Under the pieces are notes generated by a model that saw nothing but the letters and a program-made list of their open reading frames with translations, did no database searches and was not told the origin of the DNA. A stretch of DNA of 64,000 bases, from the NCBI GenBank assembly GCA_947652605.1, contig OX393576.1, positions 56,706,966-56,770,965 on the forward strand, read 5' to 3'. Below are positions 10,681-21,418 of this stretch, piece after piece. The translations under genes and the position numbers were made by a program. This DNA is from Elmis aenea. Lineage: Eukaryota; Arthropoda; Insecta; Coleoptera; Elmidae. Positions within the stretch are counted from its first letter, which is position 1. Every line of letters begins with the position of its first letter.

Positions 10681-12080
10681 GTTTGTTGTGAAATGTTTTA
10701 ACCAAGTGTCCTAAGTGTGAGGAATAAGGTCCTTTTAAAAAAATAAAACCAATAAACGTCTTACAGCTCCGTTATGAATACTGCATTACCGGCGTTACCC
10801 TTAGCAACGGCATAAAAAGTACTTTCCGGCCGCTACAGCGTACGAAAAAGTAAATTTGCATTAAAGCGAACAGCATACGCTGTCATCTGTCAGTGACAGA
10901 ATGTCACGTAGTTTCTAACCTATATTTTTGAAAAATACTAAAAATTTAAATTGTTTTTAATTCGATCGCACAAAAAATGTAATATGCACCTCGGCTAAAA
11001 CGTACTTTTTCGCCCTTGCCTGTTTGCTGGCTTCGACTACGTCTCAGCCAGCAAACCAGAAGCGGCCGAAAAAATTACACTTTTGGCCTTGATACATAAA
11101 TAACTATTTTTGGTGACAACTATGATAAATTAATTTGCCAGTTGAAGCCGTACAATTAAGTACTAAACTTTTTTGGATGTAAGTAAGCAGTTAAGGTAGT
11201 TTAAGAAATTAGTAGTTCGTAGCCACTACGAAGTTTTTAGTTAAAGTACAGCGGTTTATGTTGAAGCAAGAAAAAAATCAACGGCGGCAGTCATGTAAAG
11301 TTTTTCGATTTCTAGACTGCATTTGTAAAGCGTATTGCACGTTTTGCTATTGGGACGAATGCGTGCCGCATACTAATGCTGGAATATATCAAAAGCTCTA
11401 TATCTTTGTGAGTTGTGAGGGAGACAAATTAAAAGACAGGGAGTCTCGTGTTGTGGTCGCAGGAGATGCAGAGATCAAATCATTGGAAATTCAAACAACG
11501 TATCACGACGACACGGCCGCCTGAGAAAAAGAAAATCAAAACGGCCCTTCTTTTGCTGTCGGGAAATTGTCTATTGTTGTCTGTGACCCCGATCCCTTTG
11601 AGCTTGTATCTCTGTGTCTGTGAAGTGATGTCTTGCTCCGGCTCTTAGGTTGGAATTTATGTTGCAATATACATAACTCTTATTTACTTGAACAGTATCG
11701 GATTTCCACTATCGTTTTTGAATGAGAGAAAAATGATATATTTTGGGAGAATTTTGTGCAGGAAAAATACACCGGAATTTGTAATACGTTCACGTTTTTT
11801 TGTTAAAATGAAACTTGCCAATTTCTCTTTTTATTATTATTTTCGAAAGCAAATATTGATCAAATATATGAATGTATTTTTATTTTATTCATAACTCGAG
11901 AAGTAGAGCGGAATAAACTACTTTTATCGACGCCTGCTGTTCTGCCTCTCATTTTTTCTGAACAATATACTTGCTCAGTTGCAATTTTCAATTTTATATA
12001 GGTACAGAGCTACACAAAATTATAGAAACAGAAAAATATCTAAAACACCATAAAGATATTACAATAACATTAATTTGTTG
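10681..12080. other. Non-coding stretch with a small hairpin
   Basis: Contains short frames only, none recognisable. At 11023-11058 GTTTGCTGGCT pairs with AGCCAGCAAAC around a 13-nt loop. ACAGCGTACGAAAAAGTA (near 10832) and CGTACTTTTTCG (near 11000) are also inverted relative to each other. Block B has a mismatch in the first hairpin. Confidence 0.5.
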
Positions 12081-12089
12081 TCTAATCAT

Positions 12090-12250
12090 CATCGTATGTT
12101 CCGGTTTCGATGAAAATATTCGGGTTGTAATATGACTTTCGGTTCAACCGAAAACGGATTTAAACTTTGAAATTTAAAATAGAACACTCTGTATGATTTT
12201 GAATTTATGTTTAAATTTACTCTAAAAAATTTATGAGATAGGGGAGACCG
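12090..12250 (-). repeat. Dispersed repeat shared with 43260-43450
   Basis: The reverse complement holds AGTAAATTTAAACATAAATT, an ACAGAGTGTTCTATTTTAAA box, then TTCGGTTGAACCGAAAGTC and ATATTTTCATCGAAACC. The same order of motifs is at 43260-43450 on the plus strand. It is a diverged CAGGGTG-family relative without coding capacity. Confidence 0.65.
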
Positions 12251-13201
12251 CCGATGAAATTAATATTTTTTTGTTTTTATTTAATTTCTCATAGAGTACC
12301 TATAACAAGGTTTTTACATCCAAATCGATTTAATGATAGATTGGACATTTGTCTTCCTTGCAAGCTATTTATTTCATATGTTTCGTAAAGCATATGTGAG
12401 AATATTTTTTTTATGTAGTAAAACAGCTGTTACTTCCACCCTCAACTTTAAGGTAGCAACATGAAAAAATATCCAAAAATGTGAAACAAAAAGTACAACA
12501 AATTGGAAAATTAATCCGACAAGTTTTGTATGTTCTCATTTACGAAGAAAACCACCAATTATGTGCTAAGAGTAAACATCTGCAAGTGAAAACATTGATT
12601 AGGGTTATTTGTAATAGTGTTACTTTTGACCCCAAGTGTACACAAAACAAATTGGAGGGAATCCTCAATTAACTACGATTCCAACGTCAAATTGTATTCC
12701 ATCCACCAATAGCCAACAAAATTTAGAACATAATAATCTAGGTACTTTTTTGTTCCTCTTTTAGAGATCGCCTAGATGTCACTCGACAGGTGACAAGGTG
12801 ACACAACGCAGCAACTTTTAGGCGGCAAATAGTGCCTCTGGCTGGCAAAAACTTAACCTTTATGACAGATGAAAAATAGCAATGTACGAGTAGGTAGGGA
12901 GATGGATGCCAATGAACTTTGCTAAAGCGCTTAGAGCGACATATAACAAAAATTAAAGAAATTATAGGCACTGTTACAACCTACCCGTGTTACATTCATC
13001 CCCAGTCTCCCCTAATCTGGGTCTGAAGTCAACCTGTTACGAAATTCTGTATCATTTGAAAAGGCTGTAAAAATTCGTTAGAAATTTTGATTGACAACGA
13101 ATTATTTAACATCTTGCACTAGCTACTAGCTACATTTTTAAAATATTATGCAGGGCGTTTTTTACGCTTGTTTCAATTAGTGAAATTTTAAACATAATTT
13201 A

Positions 13202-14046
13202 GGGTAAGTCCGGGATAGATGCCCCAACGGCGAAGATGCCCCATCAAAATAATTTCGTTATTAACGGACAGGTTGCGCTGGCTTTTTAAGGTTGCTTTGT
13301 ATGTGATTGTGTGCAGTGCTAATTTTTTTAAAAAAACCTTATTCGGGCAAGTTATTTGCAAAAATTCATTTTTAGAGCTTCACAAAATTTATCACTTTGG
13401 TTTGCTTGTACACGCATATCATGATAAAGTACTTTTATCATTGTTTTTGTAGTGCAATACATTTAGGCATACAATAGGTTAGTGTTCGTGCCAAAGTACA
13501 TATTCTGGCGCAAAATTTAAATTTGATATTTGGCTGGGGCATCTATACCTGACGATCGGGGAAGATGCCCTACATGTGTTGGGCGTGGGGAAATGTACAC
13601 AAACACAAATTGGAATGATGAGTGGGTTCAGTGCATGCATTGTAACAAATGGTCGCGTGAAGGCTGTTCTAAATATGAAAATCTTTGTAATTTGTGTGGA
13701 AAAATAATGACATTAAATAATGAAATAAGTACTTAATTGTTAACATGTGTACTAAACATTTAGTTTCTGTTTATTAATTTGTAATTACATAATATTTTCG
13801 TAGGGGCATCTATACCTATACTAGTGGGGCATCTTTGCCCGACAGTTTGGTGAAGATGGCAAATGCTCATATTTTAAGTTTTTAATTATTCGAATCATAT
13901 AAATTTATAACAGTGTACATTTTCAAGTTTAAATAAAATAATATACATAGAGTTGTCATACAACGTAGCTACAACCATAGTTTTTACTCCTTTACCCAGA
14001 AAATATTAGCATCTAAAAAGGTGGGGCATCTATCCCGGACTTACCC
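13202..14046 (+). mobile_element. Pogo-like miniature element (GGGTAAGTCC ends), copy A
   Basis: Left terminus GGGTAAGTCCGGGATAGATG, right terminus an inverted copy ending CATCTATCCCGGACTTACCC, about 25 bp of perfect inversion, flanked by TA on both sides (13200-13201 and 14047-14048). A TA target fits the Tc1/mariner/pogo superfamily. Extra copies of the GGGGCATCTATACC motif occur inside (about 13539 and 13803), and other GATGCCCC-like sites lie near the ends. Most of the transposase is missing, but a zinc-finger tail remains. Confidence 0.8.
13566..13736 (+). pseudogene. Pogo transposase C-terminal zinc-finger remnant
   Basis: The reading frame gives CPTCVGRGEMYTNTNWNDEW, then WVQCMHCNKWSREGC and NLCNLCGK, ending in a stop at 13736. 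The cysteine pattern around WVQC..C..W and a terminal CxxC fits the PHD-like finger at the C-terminus of many insect pogo/Tigger transposases. There is no upstream DDE domain, so this is a leftover. Both blocks keep the frame open, differing by one residue. Confidence 0.6.
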
Positions 14047-14112
14047 TACTCTTTTTTTTACACAACATCCTATGTACTATTTTATTCTTGAGGCTTTCGC
14101 GGCCGTTATCCA

Positions 14113-14301
14113 TAATACAATCTTGGTTTCCGGGTTTGGAACCGCGTCTTCTATATTTAGAAGTAGTTGACGTTTCGACCATTGTGTCTTGGTCTTTTTC
14201 AAAACGACTGTTTTGAAAAAGACGAAGACACAATGGTCAAAACGTCAACTACTTCTAAATATAAAAGACGCGGTTCCAAACCCGGAAATCAAGATTGTAT
14301 T
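14113..14301. repeat. Long hairpin, about 93-bp arms
   Basis: The arm from TAATACAATCTTGGTTTCCG to GTCTTTTTCAAAAC is followed almost at once by its reverse complement, down to AAATCAAGATTGTATTA. Only a few mismatches break the pairing and the loop is a few bases. It directly abuts the pogo-like element's right flank. Each arm could encode a peptide ending SKPGNQDC, but I do not assign it. Confidence 0.9.
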
Positions 14302-14305
14302 ACCC

Positions 14306-14415
14306 TATGTACTGTTACAGTCATAGAAAAAATGACCGAAAACTTCAAGAAAAGGGTGGCGGTCCGTAAAAAGACACGAGACGGCCATTTGGATGATGTG
14401 CTATTCTATCCGTAA
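14306..14415 (+). pseudogene. Possible mariner-like transposase C-terminal scrap
   Basis: A short frame reads VIEKMTENFKKRVAVRKKTR then DGHLDDVLFYP before a stop. It resembles the tail of DD34D-type insect transposases, where a basic helix is followed by GGHxxD and a hydrophobic end. Only about 30 residues remain, so the call is weak. Confidence 0.3.
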
Positions 14416-16025
14416 TGTATCTATATGTTTCTTTTGTTTAACGAATTTAAAAAGTTAGATTATAATTATTCTTTGAAATTTTATTAAAAAAGCAAATCCA
14501 TCATCTCTTGTTAAAACACCCTTAAGATGCAATCACAGCCATCCCATGCTAATCGAAATGCATGAGCAAAGTTTTGATTCAGCTGGTATTTTAATAAATT
14601 TGAGTTACCTAATATAAAATATTTGCAAACATAGCTGAATGATATTAATTATGTTAAAAATTACGAGTATTATAAAAGTATTTATCGTGGATCACGTAGA
14701 ATTTTGTTGACCGTTTCAATGAAGAATGGAAAGGAAACCAATTACTATACAATTTTTCTTTTCGCGAATGGCTCCTAAAATAAAAAAATGATAGCAATTT
14801 AAATGAGATAAAAGTTTTATTAATTCATGAAGTCAAATTCTTGCCTTACAGAGATGAATCTTCAATGTAATGAAGAAATGGCTGAATTTCGCGGCTGCTG
14901 AATCGCTTGTAATTAGATGCGCATGTTTTAATGAAACAAAAGAAGTGCCAGATAAAACTGCGGTCCCGAACTTAATATTCTTTCCATAAAAGGCTGCTTC
15001 ATTATTTATGACACCAATTTCGTAAAGGTTGAGCTTTTTTTATAATTAAAACTAAGAAAAACGTTCTTTATAAACTAAGTTACTCTTTCGGCGTCGTTTG
15101 TTTCATCTCGATTCAGGACATCAAAAATAAATTGATTTATTTAATTACCAATTTCATTTTTCTTGAATAAGCAAGCTGTAAATTATTACAAAACCGTTGC
15201 AAATTTTTTTCAGATCTTTGATATAAAATTATACTTGCTTTAATCCCGACCGGGCAGCTCTTTGTTAATTTAAAAAACTTGTGTAATACAGCAAAAAGCT
15301 CTTCTGCTTTCAATAACTAAATCACAATGTTCTGCGCCGCATAAAGGTTAAACGTCTAATTATTTGTAACAAACTGCAATCCCGCGAAAACGACACTTAT
15401 TGCTAGCGAGTACGTTTTAGATGAGTGTTAAAAATTTTGAATTTTATCTCCAAATCCTTTGGTTTTGCTTTTTGTTCTGTGTTCTGTATATTATCAAGAC
15501 CGGCGTAAGAGTATCTGAAGCCGCTAGGCAAAAAAAATTAGTGTAATATGTTGCAAATCAATCAATCAATTTTCTAAACGTTAACATTTAACGCTTAAGT
15601 TGCCAAACTAATTTGGAAAAGGCTTTACTGAGTCTTTATTTACTTTTATAAAAATGCTCAATACACATTTTTATTCATCCAAAACTTTGCCCTCATTACG
15701 AAATATATTGTTTTTTTTTTGTATTTATTGAAAATTTTATGACGATCTTAAGGTATTTACAAAAATGTATTTTTAATTTATAAACATTCACTTTATTCTC
15801 GAATTAGCATATCCAAGAATACGAAAATGTTTGCTTTGATGATGTTAATCTGGATTTTATTGCTTAATTTTAATATTAGTGCTGTGTAATTACAGGGAAA
15901 ATTAATTCTTCCATTGTTTGTTTTTAAAGAGAAATGTATAAAAATATGTACTACTTAAAATGTATTAATTTTTATGTTGTAAGCCGCTTTAAGGATATTA
16001 AACTGTAGCAGCTGTTTTGGTAAGC
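14416..16025. other. Non-coding stretch, no gene seen
   Basis: AT-rich with many stops in all frames. An AATC microsatellite-like run (AATCAATCAATCAATT) occurs near 15557. No element termini recognised. Confidence 0.6.
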
Positions 16026-16165
16026 CATTCATATCTGGAACAGTTAAATATGGAATGTTTAAATCTGGGAAACGCACCGGTAGAATCATTCAAATCGTGA
16101 ATCCTTCAACGCTGGAATCGTGCAACACGAGAATCGTTCATCACAAGAACGCTCAAATCTGGAAT
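16026..16165. repeat. Degenerate 15-16-bp minisatellite, about 9 units
   Basis: Successive units such as CATTCATATCTGGAA, GTTTAAATCTGGGAA, CATTCAAATCGTGAAT, CCTTCAACGCTGGAAT and GCTCAAATCTGGAAT share the consensus CGTTCAAATCTGGAAT. The period alternates between 15 and 16 bases. Units are diverged, so the array is old. It occurs once in the window. Confidence 0.75.
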
Positions 16166-16299
16166 CCTAAAATTAAGAATTTTTGCTGCCCTCTATATTA
16201 CAACAGCCAAAGTACGATATAATTACAGAACACTTCGTTTTTTATTTTGATTAATCTATTGTATAGTGCAAAAAAAAACATCGTGTCAATGTTAATTAC

Positions 16300-16880
16300 G
16301 CAACTTTGTCCCAATTTGTAGCCCTTCGGTTACCAGCCTATGGGGAGGTTTTGACCCTCCCTGCCTACGCCACCGAAACCTGGGATTTGGAGCGGAGCAC
16401 GGGCTGGAGCACAGAGCAGTGCAGCAATAGGTTTTTGCCCGGAGCTGGAGCGGAGTCCGGAGCAAATAATTTTGATTGCTCACTGATCCAGTTTACTATT
16501 ATAAATTACGATTTTTATTTAATGTCATGAATTATCCTCATGGGTAAATTATTTAATAAAATTATAAATAAACTGCAACGTTTGATTTTTATATATGAAA
16601 TAAAGTTTATTATGCACAAATAAAATAAAAAAATGTTTTTTTTTTTCAACCTTTATAGATCAATAATTTGTTACAAACCATTATTTACCTTCACTTGTTT
16701 CTTAGGGTCAAATATTGTAATTTTTAACCCACTCTCACATATCCAATAAAAAATAAACTTTGTTTTTAAAAACAATTTTTTAAATTTTTATTAATATTTG
16801 AAGGATGGAGCGGAGCTGGCATTTCGATGCCGGAACGAATCAATTAAAAAATCGGACTGCTCCAAACCCCTGTGTTAAAC
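16300..16880. mobile_element. Probable hAT-type remnants (two termini sets)
   Basis: The reverse complement near 16376 reads GGTGGCGTAGGCAGGGAGGG, like the CAGTGGCGTAGC ends of some hAT elements. Immediately after, CTGGGATTTGGAGCGG (16380) is roughly inverted relative to GCTCCAAACCCCTG (ends about 16880), with several TGGAGCGGAGC motifs inside. No clear 8-bp target duplication and no coding domain was found. Confidence 0.35.
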
Positions 16881-18564
16881 TGTTGCTAATTAGGAAAAGA
16901 TTAAATTTCAAAATAAAATCCTAATTAAATGAAATATATTTGTTTTGACCATAAGAAGTAGAAGTGATTAATTTCTTAATATACATGTATAGTTTGGTAT
17001 TCGATGGTAGACTTACGATGTCGACAACAAATGAAAACTTAATGTTGCAGAGGGATTTTCTTACGTAATTATTATGTTTGCCTATATGGCAAAACAAGCG
17101 TGTTGAAACAATTTTGAAAACACTTATCGTAACGCTCTACCAAAAGTTTAGTTTAAGATTTTTTTTTATCATAAATGCATGACCATATTCATCCCTGGTT
17201 TTTTAAAACGAATATGTACAGGGTGATAATTACCTACCGTCTTACATAGGTATCAAAAACGACTGAAATTGCATACATATAACAACTGTTATATCATTAA
17301 AAACAACAACTTTACTCAACTACCTATAAGTTTCATCTCTATATTAAAAAGCCCTTTAGTTAAAAATCATAATCTGCGCAAAATTATTTAAAAACTACTC
17401 ACTTACAACTTTTTTTTTAATCTGTCATAGTTACAAAGACAATAATATGTTACTTTTTTATAGTTGTCCCGGAGAGTTGGCAGCACCGCTATTTTTTTTA
17501 AGTCGTTGAAATAATTCAAATAATTAAAGTTTACTTTTTTTTTTAACTACAACAGCCGATAACTCAACACCAGCGCATTCGCTTTTTGTTTGTTTGTAAT
17601 AAATTCTAGAATTTCATCGAAACATTTTAAGTTTTCTTCACTAAAACCGACAAGCGTGTTAACATGTTTTCGGGATTCGTACAAGTTCTGAATAATACAA
17701 GGCGTGTTTATACGTGCGATTTGCAGAGTATAATGAATCGTCAATCAAAAGTTCAACCTTTACTTTCTCATTAAAGCACTTTGGAACGTATTTGTTTAAA
17801 ATCTCGGCACCGCGAAAGAGTAATAATCATAATCGTTACAACTTCTCCAGATTCTGTACAGTTGCAAACTCTGGCACATTGCCTACACCTGGCTCATTCC
17901 AACAATCGATCTATGGAATACTGGAAATTGTCGTAGTCCTTAACCAAATTGTATTATATTATCTGAATCTGTTTCTCTAGCGCTAACTCGACCAGTAAAA
18001 TAGCAAATCACCACATTTTGGTTGTGGTATTTGTATGTATTGCACCTTAACAGATCTTCTAAGGAAACTATTGGATGACTTCGAAAGGAACGAATAGTTT
18101 CTTGATTGAAATTCCTTCAGGCAGATGTCGCTGCTGCGGTTAAACAGGGAATCTTGATATTACCTTAATATCCTGTTTAGCATGCGACATGTTTCCTGCT
18201 TGTCAGTATTAATAACAATTTGTTTGTTTAATTTGGCGTTGAATTTATACTTGTTTCGTCACGTAAATATGTGATTACGTTGGTGAATTTGATTTGTTTT
18301 ATCAATTGTTATTTAACATGTATGCATTAATTTATTTCTAAGATTTAAGGATGCTTTAACAAACTAAATATTAAGAGCAGCGTCTGTAAAATTCGATATT
18401 TCATGTCATTACATCCGTCATAATGACTATCTCCACCAGACGTCTCGCCAGGACCTTAAGAGACCCAGAATAAATTGATATTCTATCGTGGATTTCGACT
18501 CGGTGTCTCTTTACAGTGTGCTGACTTCAACAAGATACTGATTGTAAGTTAATGTTGCATTACC
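16881..18564. other. Non-coding stretch, nothing assigned
   Basis: Contains a lone ACAGGGTG box at 17218. Between about 17550 and 17960 several short frames on the minus strand (for example NLKCFDEILEF) suggest old coding sequence, but I could not match them to a family. The rest looks non-coding. Confidence 0.5.
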
Positions 18565-18568
18565 TTAA

Positions 18569-19449
18569 CCCATTAGCGCTCAGCGTCCTCTTTTGAGGAC
18601 AAGCGTATATTAGCTCCAAAACTTTTTTTTTTCTTCGTAATATCTATTACTTTTTATTATATTCGTTAAATGGAGTACCAATGATGACAGGTAATCATAT
18701 TAGATACATTTAGTTTGAATACTTGTTGAGTAGCACTGGTTCAAATCAGACCGATTTTAAGTAGTCAGATACCGTTCGTTACGTTTTTCTTTTTCGAGTC
18801 TCAAAACTTTAAGTAAGTGACTATTTTTGTTATTGTTATAATCAAAAACGATACTAAATTATATTAAGACACATTTTGCATAGTCTGTTCATTTTGTTTT
18901 CAAATTATACACCCTCTAATCTCCCTGTCCTCAAATGAGGACGCTGGGCGTTTGTGATATCTTTTTAAATTAGAGCTTTATATTTTGAGGACACTTTTAT
19001 TGCAGTGTACATGTTTGTGCTAAAATATTTGAATGACTTATAGTGCTTACATGTATATTTTGATCTTGCATCGTACTTTTCAACCCATAGAAAATATGAA
19101 TAAAAATATATTCAAAACTGTCGAAGAAGCATTTGAATATCTTATCTCTGAAGAAATAGAATAAGACATTGTTGCTTTACCGCCAGAAGTAGATAAACTA
19201 ACCGACGAATAAGGTATAGAATTATAGATGATGACCAACTCTATCTAAATATATCTAAGGGAGAAAAAAATTTGAGCAGTGGAACAATAAGGGATAATAG
19301 ATTTGCAAAATGTACTCTTATAACACCTAAAGAAATGCAAAAACAAGCTAGAGGATTTATAGACTATCAATTTGATTTAAAAAAAATGAAATTCTAATAA
19401 TAAGATGTAATGATAACAATTCAGTAACACTAGCAACCAATTTTGATAA
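18569..19449 (+). mobile_element. piggyBac element, left part, runs into gap
   Basis: TTAA at 18565-18568 is followed by CCCATTAGCGCTCAGCGTCC, the CCC start of piggyBac-type termini. A short palindrome GTCCTCTTTTGAGGAC follows. An inverted copy of this end region (GTCCTCAAATGAGGACGC) lies at 18927-18950, like the subterminal repeats of piggyBac elements. Broken transposase codons follow. The right end is lost in the 200-N gap. Confidence 0.8.
19096..19449 (+). pseudogene. piggyBac transposase pseudogene
   Basis: It begins at ATG 19096 and soon stops. Shifted or stopped frames read DIVALPPEVDKLTDE, then SSGTIRDNRFAKCTLITPKE and RGFIDYQFD, then VTLATNFD. These correspond to the acidic N-terminus and the later GTxRxNR / LATNF region of piggyBac-family (DDE_Tnp_1_7) transposases. 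The middle, including the catalytic aspartates, is deleted, so it is inactive. The rest would lie in or beyond the gap. Confidence 0.75.
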
Positions 19450-19649
19450 NNNNNNNNNNNNNNNNNNNNNNNNNNNNNNNNNNNNNNNNNNNNNNNNNNN
19501 NNNNNNNNNNNNNNNNNNNNNNNNNNNNNNNNNNNNNNNNNNNNNNNNNNNNNNNNNNNNNNNNNNNNNNNNNNNNNNNNNNNNNNNNNNNNNNNNNNNN
19601 NNNNNNNNNNNNNNNNNNNNNNNNNNNNNNNNNNNNNNNNNNNNNNNNN
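19450..19649. other. Assembly gap (200 N)
   Basis: Exactly 200 unresolved bases, a round number suggesting a placeholder. It sits between a piggyBac remnant and a large inverted repeat whose left arm starts at the first base after the gap. Confidence 0.99.
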
Positions 19650-20581
19650 AAAAAACAAGAAAGGTTTAGTTTTATCTTTTGCCTACGCATTTTTGACATT
19701 TTTTTATAGTCAAGAGCAATCTCACGTTTAAATCGATATTTCTGAAAATTATTTATGCATTTATTTATTGGACCAGTATGATAAGATGATTAGTAAATCA
19801 TATAAACAATATTTTTGTTTAATACGATTCTCGGTTCTACCAAAATGTCTTTGCTTAACTTCTGGTTCCACGCACATTTTCAAACATTGTGTTTTATACA
19901 GTGTGCACAATGTTTAATATAAGTAAGTGTTTATGGTGTGTTAACTAAATTATAAATACAGAAAATATTTCAAATTGGGACCGTAGTAACTTTAATTGAA
20001 CATTTATAAAAATATTTCTAGTGATAACTAAAATGTAATAATAATTCAAAAACAAAATTTAACAGCCGATTACAATAAATGTTCAACATGACGACCATCC
20101 TCTTGAATACACATTGTGATCCTCTTTTCAAGTGAACGCCTTACATTACGCAACTTAGGAGTGATTGTCTCAAAAGTTTTTGAATTATTATTACATACAT
20201 TTTAGTTATCACTAGAAATATTTTTATAAATGTTCAATTAAAGTTACTACGGTCCCAATTTGAAATATTTTCTGTATTTATAATTTAGTTAACACACCAT
20301 AGCCGTTTACCTTCAATAAACATTGTGCACAATGTATAAAACACAATGTTTGAAAATGCGTGGAACCAGAAGTTAAGCAAAGACATTTTGGTAGAACCGA
20401 GAATCGTATTAAACAACAATATTGTTTATATGATTTACTAATCATCTTATCATACTGGTCCAATAAATAAATGCATAAATAATTTTCAGAAATATCGATT
20501 TAAACGTGAGATTGCTCTTGACTATAAAAAAATGTCAAAAATGCGTAGGCAAAAGATAAAACTAAACCTTTCTTGTTTTTT
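19650..20581. mobile_element. Foldback element with 404-bp arms
   Basis: 19650-20053 is the near-perfect reverse complement of 20178-20581; small indels and about a dozen mismatches are visible. The left arm begins exactly at the gap edge, so the true arm may be longer. The 124-bp spacer carries a transposase tail (20070-20173). It looks like a foldback derived from an IS630/mariner-related element. Confidence 0.85.
20070..20173 (-). pseudogene. IS630/mariner-like transposase C-terminal remnant
   Basis: Read on the minus strand this gives LRNVRRSLEKRITMCIQED then GRHVEHLL and a stop. This matches the conserved tail of a large group of insect mariner-related transposases (basic R-R-L, a central C, then GGHxEHLL). 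Only about 33 codons survive between the arms of the foldback. Confidence 0.55.
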
Positions 20582-20639
20582 CGTTCAATTGTTTCAAATT
20601 ACCGCTGTCTACCTTCATAGCCTACTCGAAAATATTACT

Positions 20640-21250
20640 TTGACCTAATAATTAACAATAAAATCGCGATATCTCGGAAAATATAAATTTTAGGTATAAA
20701 ACAGTATTAATGTTTTCGAAAGAGAATTAAATTTTCTATAAGACGGTGTAAAAAAATATAGGGGGTTGTATTTAAAAAAAATGAGTTATCGATGTTTAAA
20801 GTTTCACAAGTTTGACCAATCGTAAAAAACGCCCTGTATAATATTTTAAAAATGTAGGTGGTGCAAAGTGTTACATAATCTATTGTCAATCTTATCTCAA
20901 AGCGAATTTTTTCAGACTTGTCAAAGTTTTTAAATGTTGAAATTTTTTGAAAATACTGTATTTTCATGAAAATGCGATTTTCACGACAACGGTTGACTTT
21001 AGACCCATATGACCTTATACATTTTTTTAATTAAATTTAAAGAGGAATCCAAAAATGTAAAAATATACAGGGTGTTCCATAAGAAAAAGTATAACTTTGA
21101 TATGCCACTCTTTTTTGGAGCATCCTGTATGTTTGAAAATATTTTTAAAATGTAGCCCTTATTGACTTACATAACCTAACAGCGACAGAAATTGGAAAAT
21201 ATAAAGCGTTTCGCCATAAAACTCCGACGCGTCCGTCGTGACTCACCCTG
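20640..21250. repeat. CAGGGTG-family modular repeat
   Basis: Holds an AATCGCGATATCTCGGAAAA module, a TATAGGGGGTTGTATTTAAA box, a CGCCCTGTATAATATTTT box, a GGTTGACTTTAGACCCATAT module, a TACAGGGTGTTCCATAAG box and ends ACTCACCCTGTATATATA. The order parallels 3840-4345. The last 130 bp (from ATCCTGTATGTTTG) is also repeated at 23240-23360. Confidence 0.65.
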
Positions 21251-21416
21251 TATATATATATGTCTTGTACAATACTACTACAATATAAATAAAAGAATAT
21301 TTGAATTTGAATTTGAATGTATTTTTTGTTTTACTATAAATGTTGTTATTAAAGCCAAAATTTAACTTTTTAAGAATTATATGACGTTATATGTTTTGAT
21401 TTAGATAATGTCAATA
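21251..21416. other. Possible non-LTR 3' tail
   Basis: AATAAAAGAATATTTGAATT followed by more TTTGAA repeats resembles the repeat-ended 3' tails of some non-LTR elements. No coding sequence is attached. Confidence 0.3.
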
Positions 21417-21418
21417 TA

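Larger units (their letters stand above)
1..13906. repeat. Duplicated block, copy A
   Basis: This block matches 43613-58905 in the same orientation, collinear from the first base of the window to the sequence just before the gypsy LTR in copy B. Sampled stretches show only a few substitutions per kilobase by eye. Large differences are insertions: copy A has an extra non-LTR element at 4346-5246 and lacks three elements present in B. Copy A also lacks about 120 bp found in B near 57332-57452. The left boundary of homology cannot be seen because the window begins inside it. Confidence 0.95.

Noticed and set aside
11258..11894. Overlapping short plus-strand frames of 66-88 codons, repeated in block B
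   Set aside because: Mutually overlapping, no domain, no codon pattern, and repeated only because the block is duplicated.
12738..12971. 77-codon minus-strand frame present in both blocks
   Set aside because: No domain or family signal; openness follows from block duplication.
17547..17980. Possible host exon or neuropeptide-like frame
   Set aside because: Several short frames on both strands, no splice-consistent structure or recognisable motif; noted only as unassigned.
19450..19649. Frames spanning the gap
   Set aside because: They consist of unknown residues and are artefacts of translating N.
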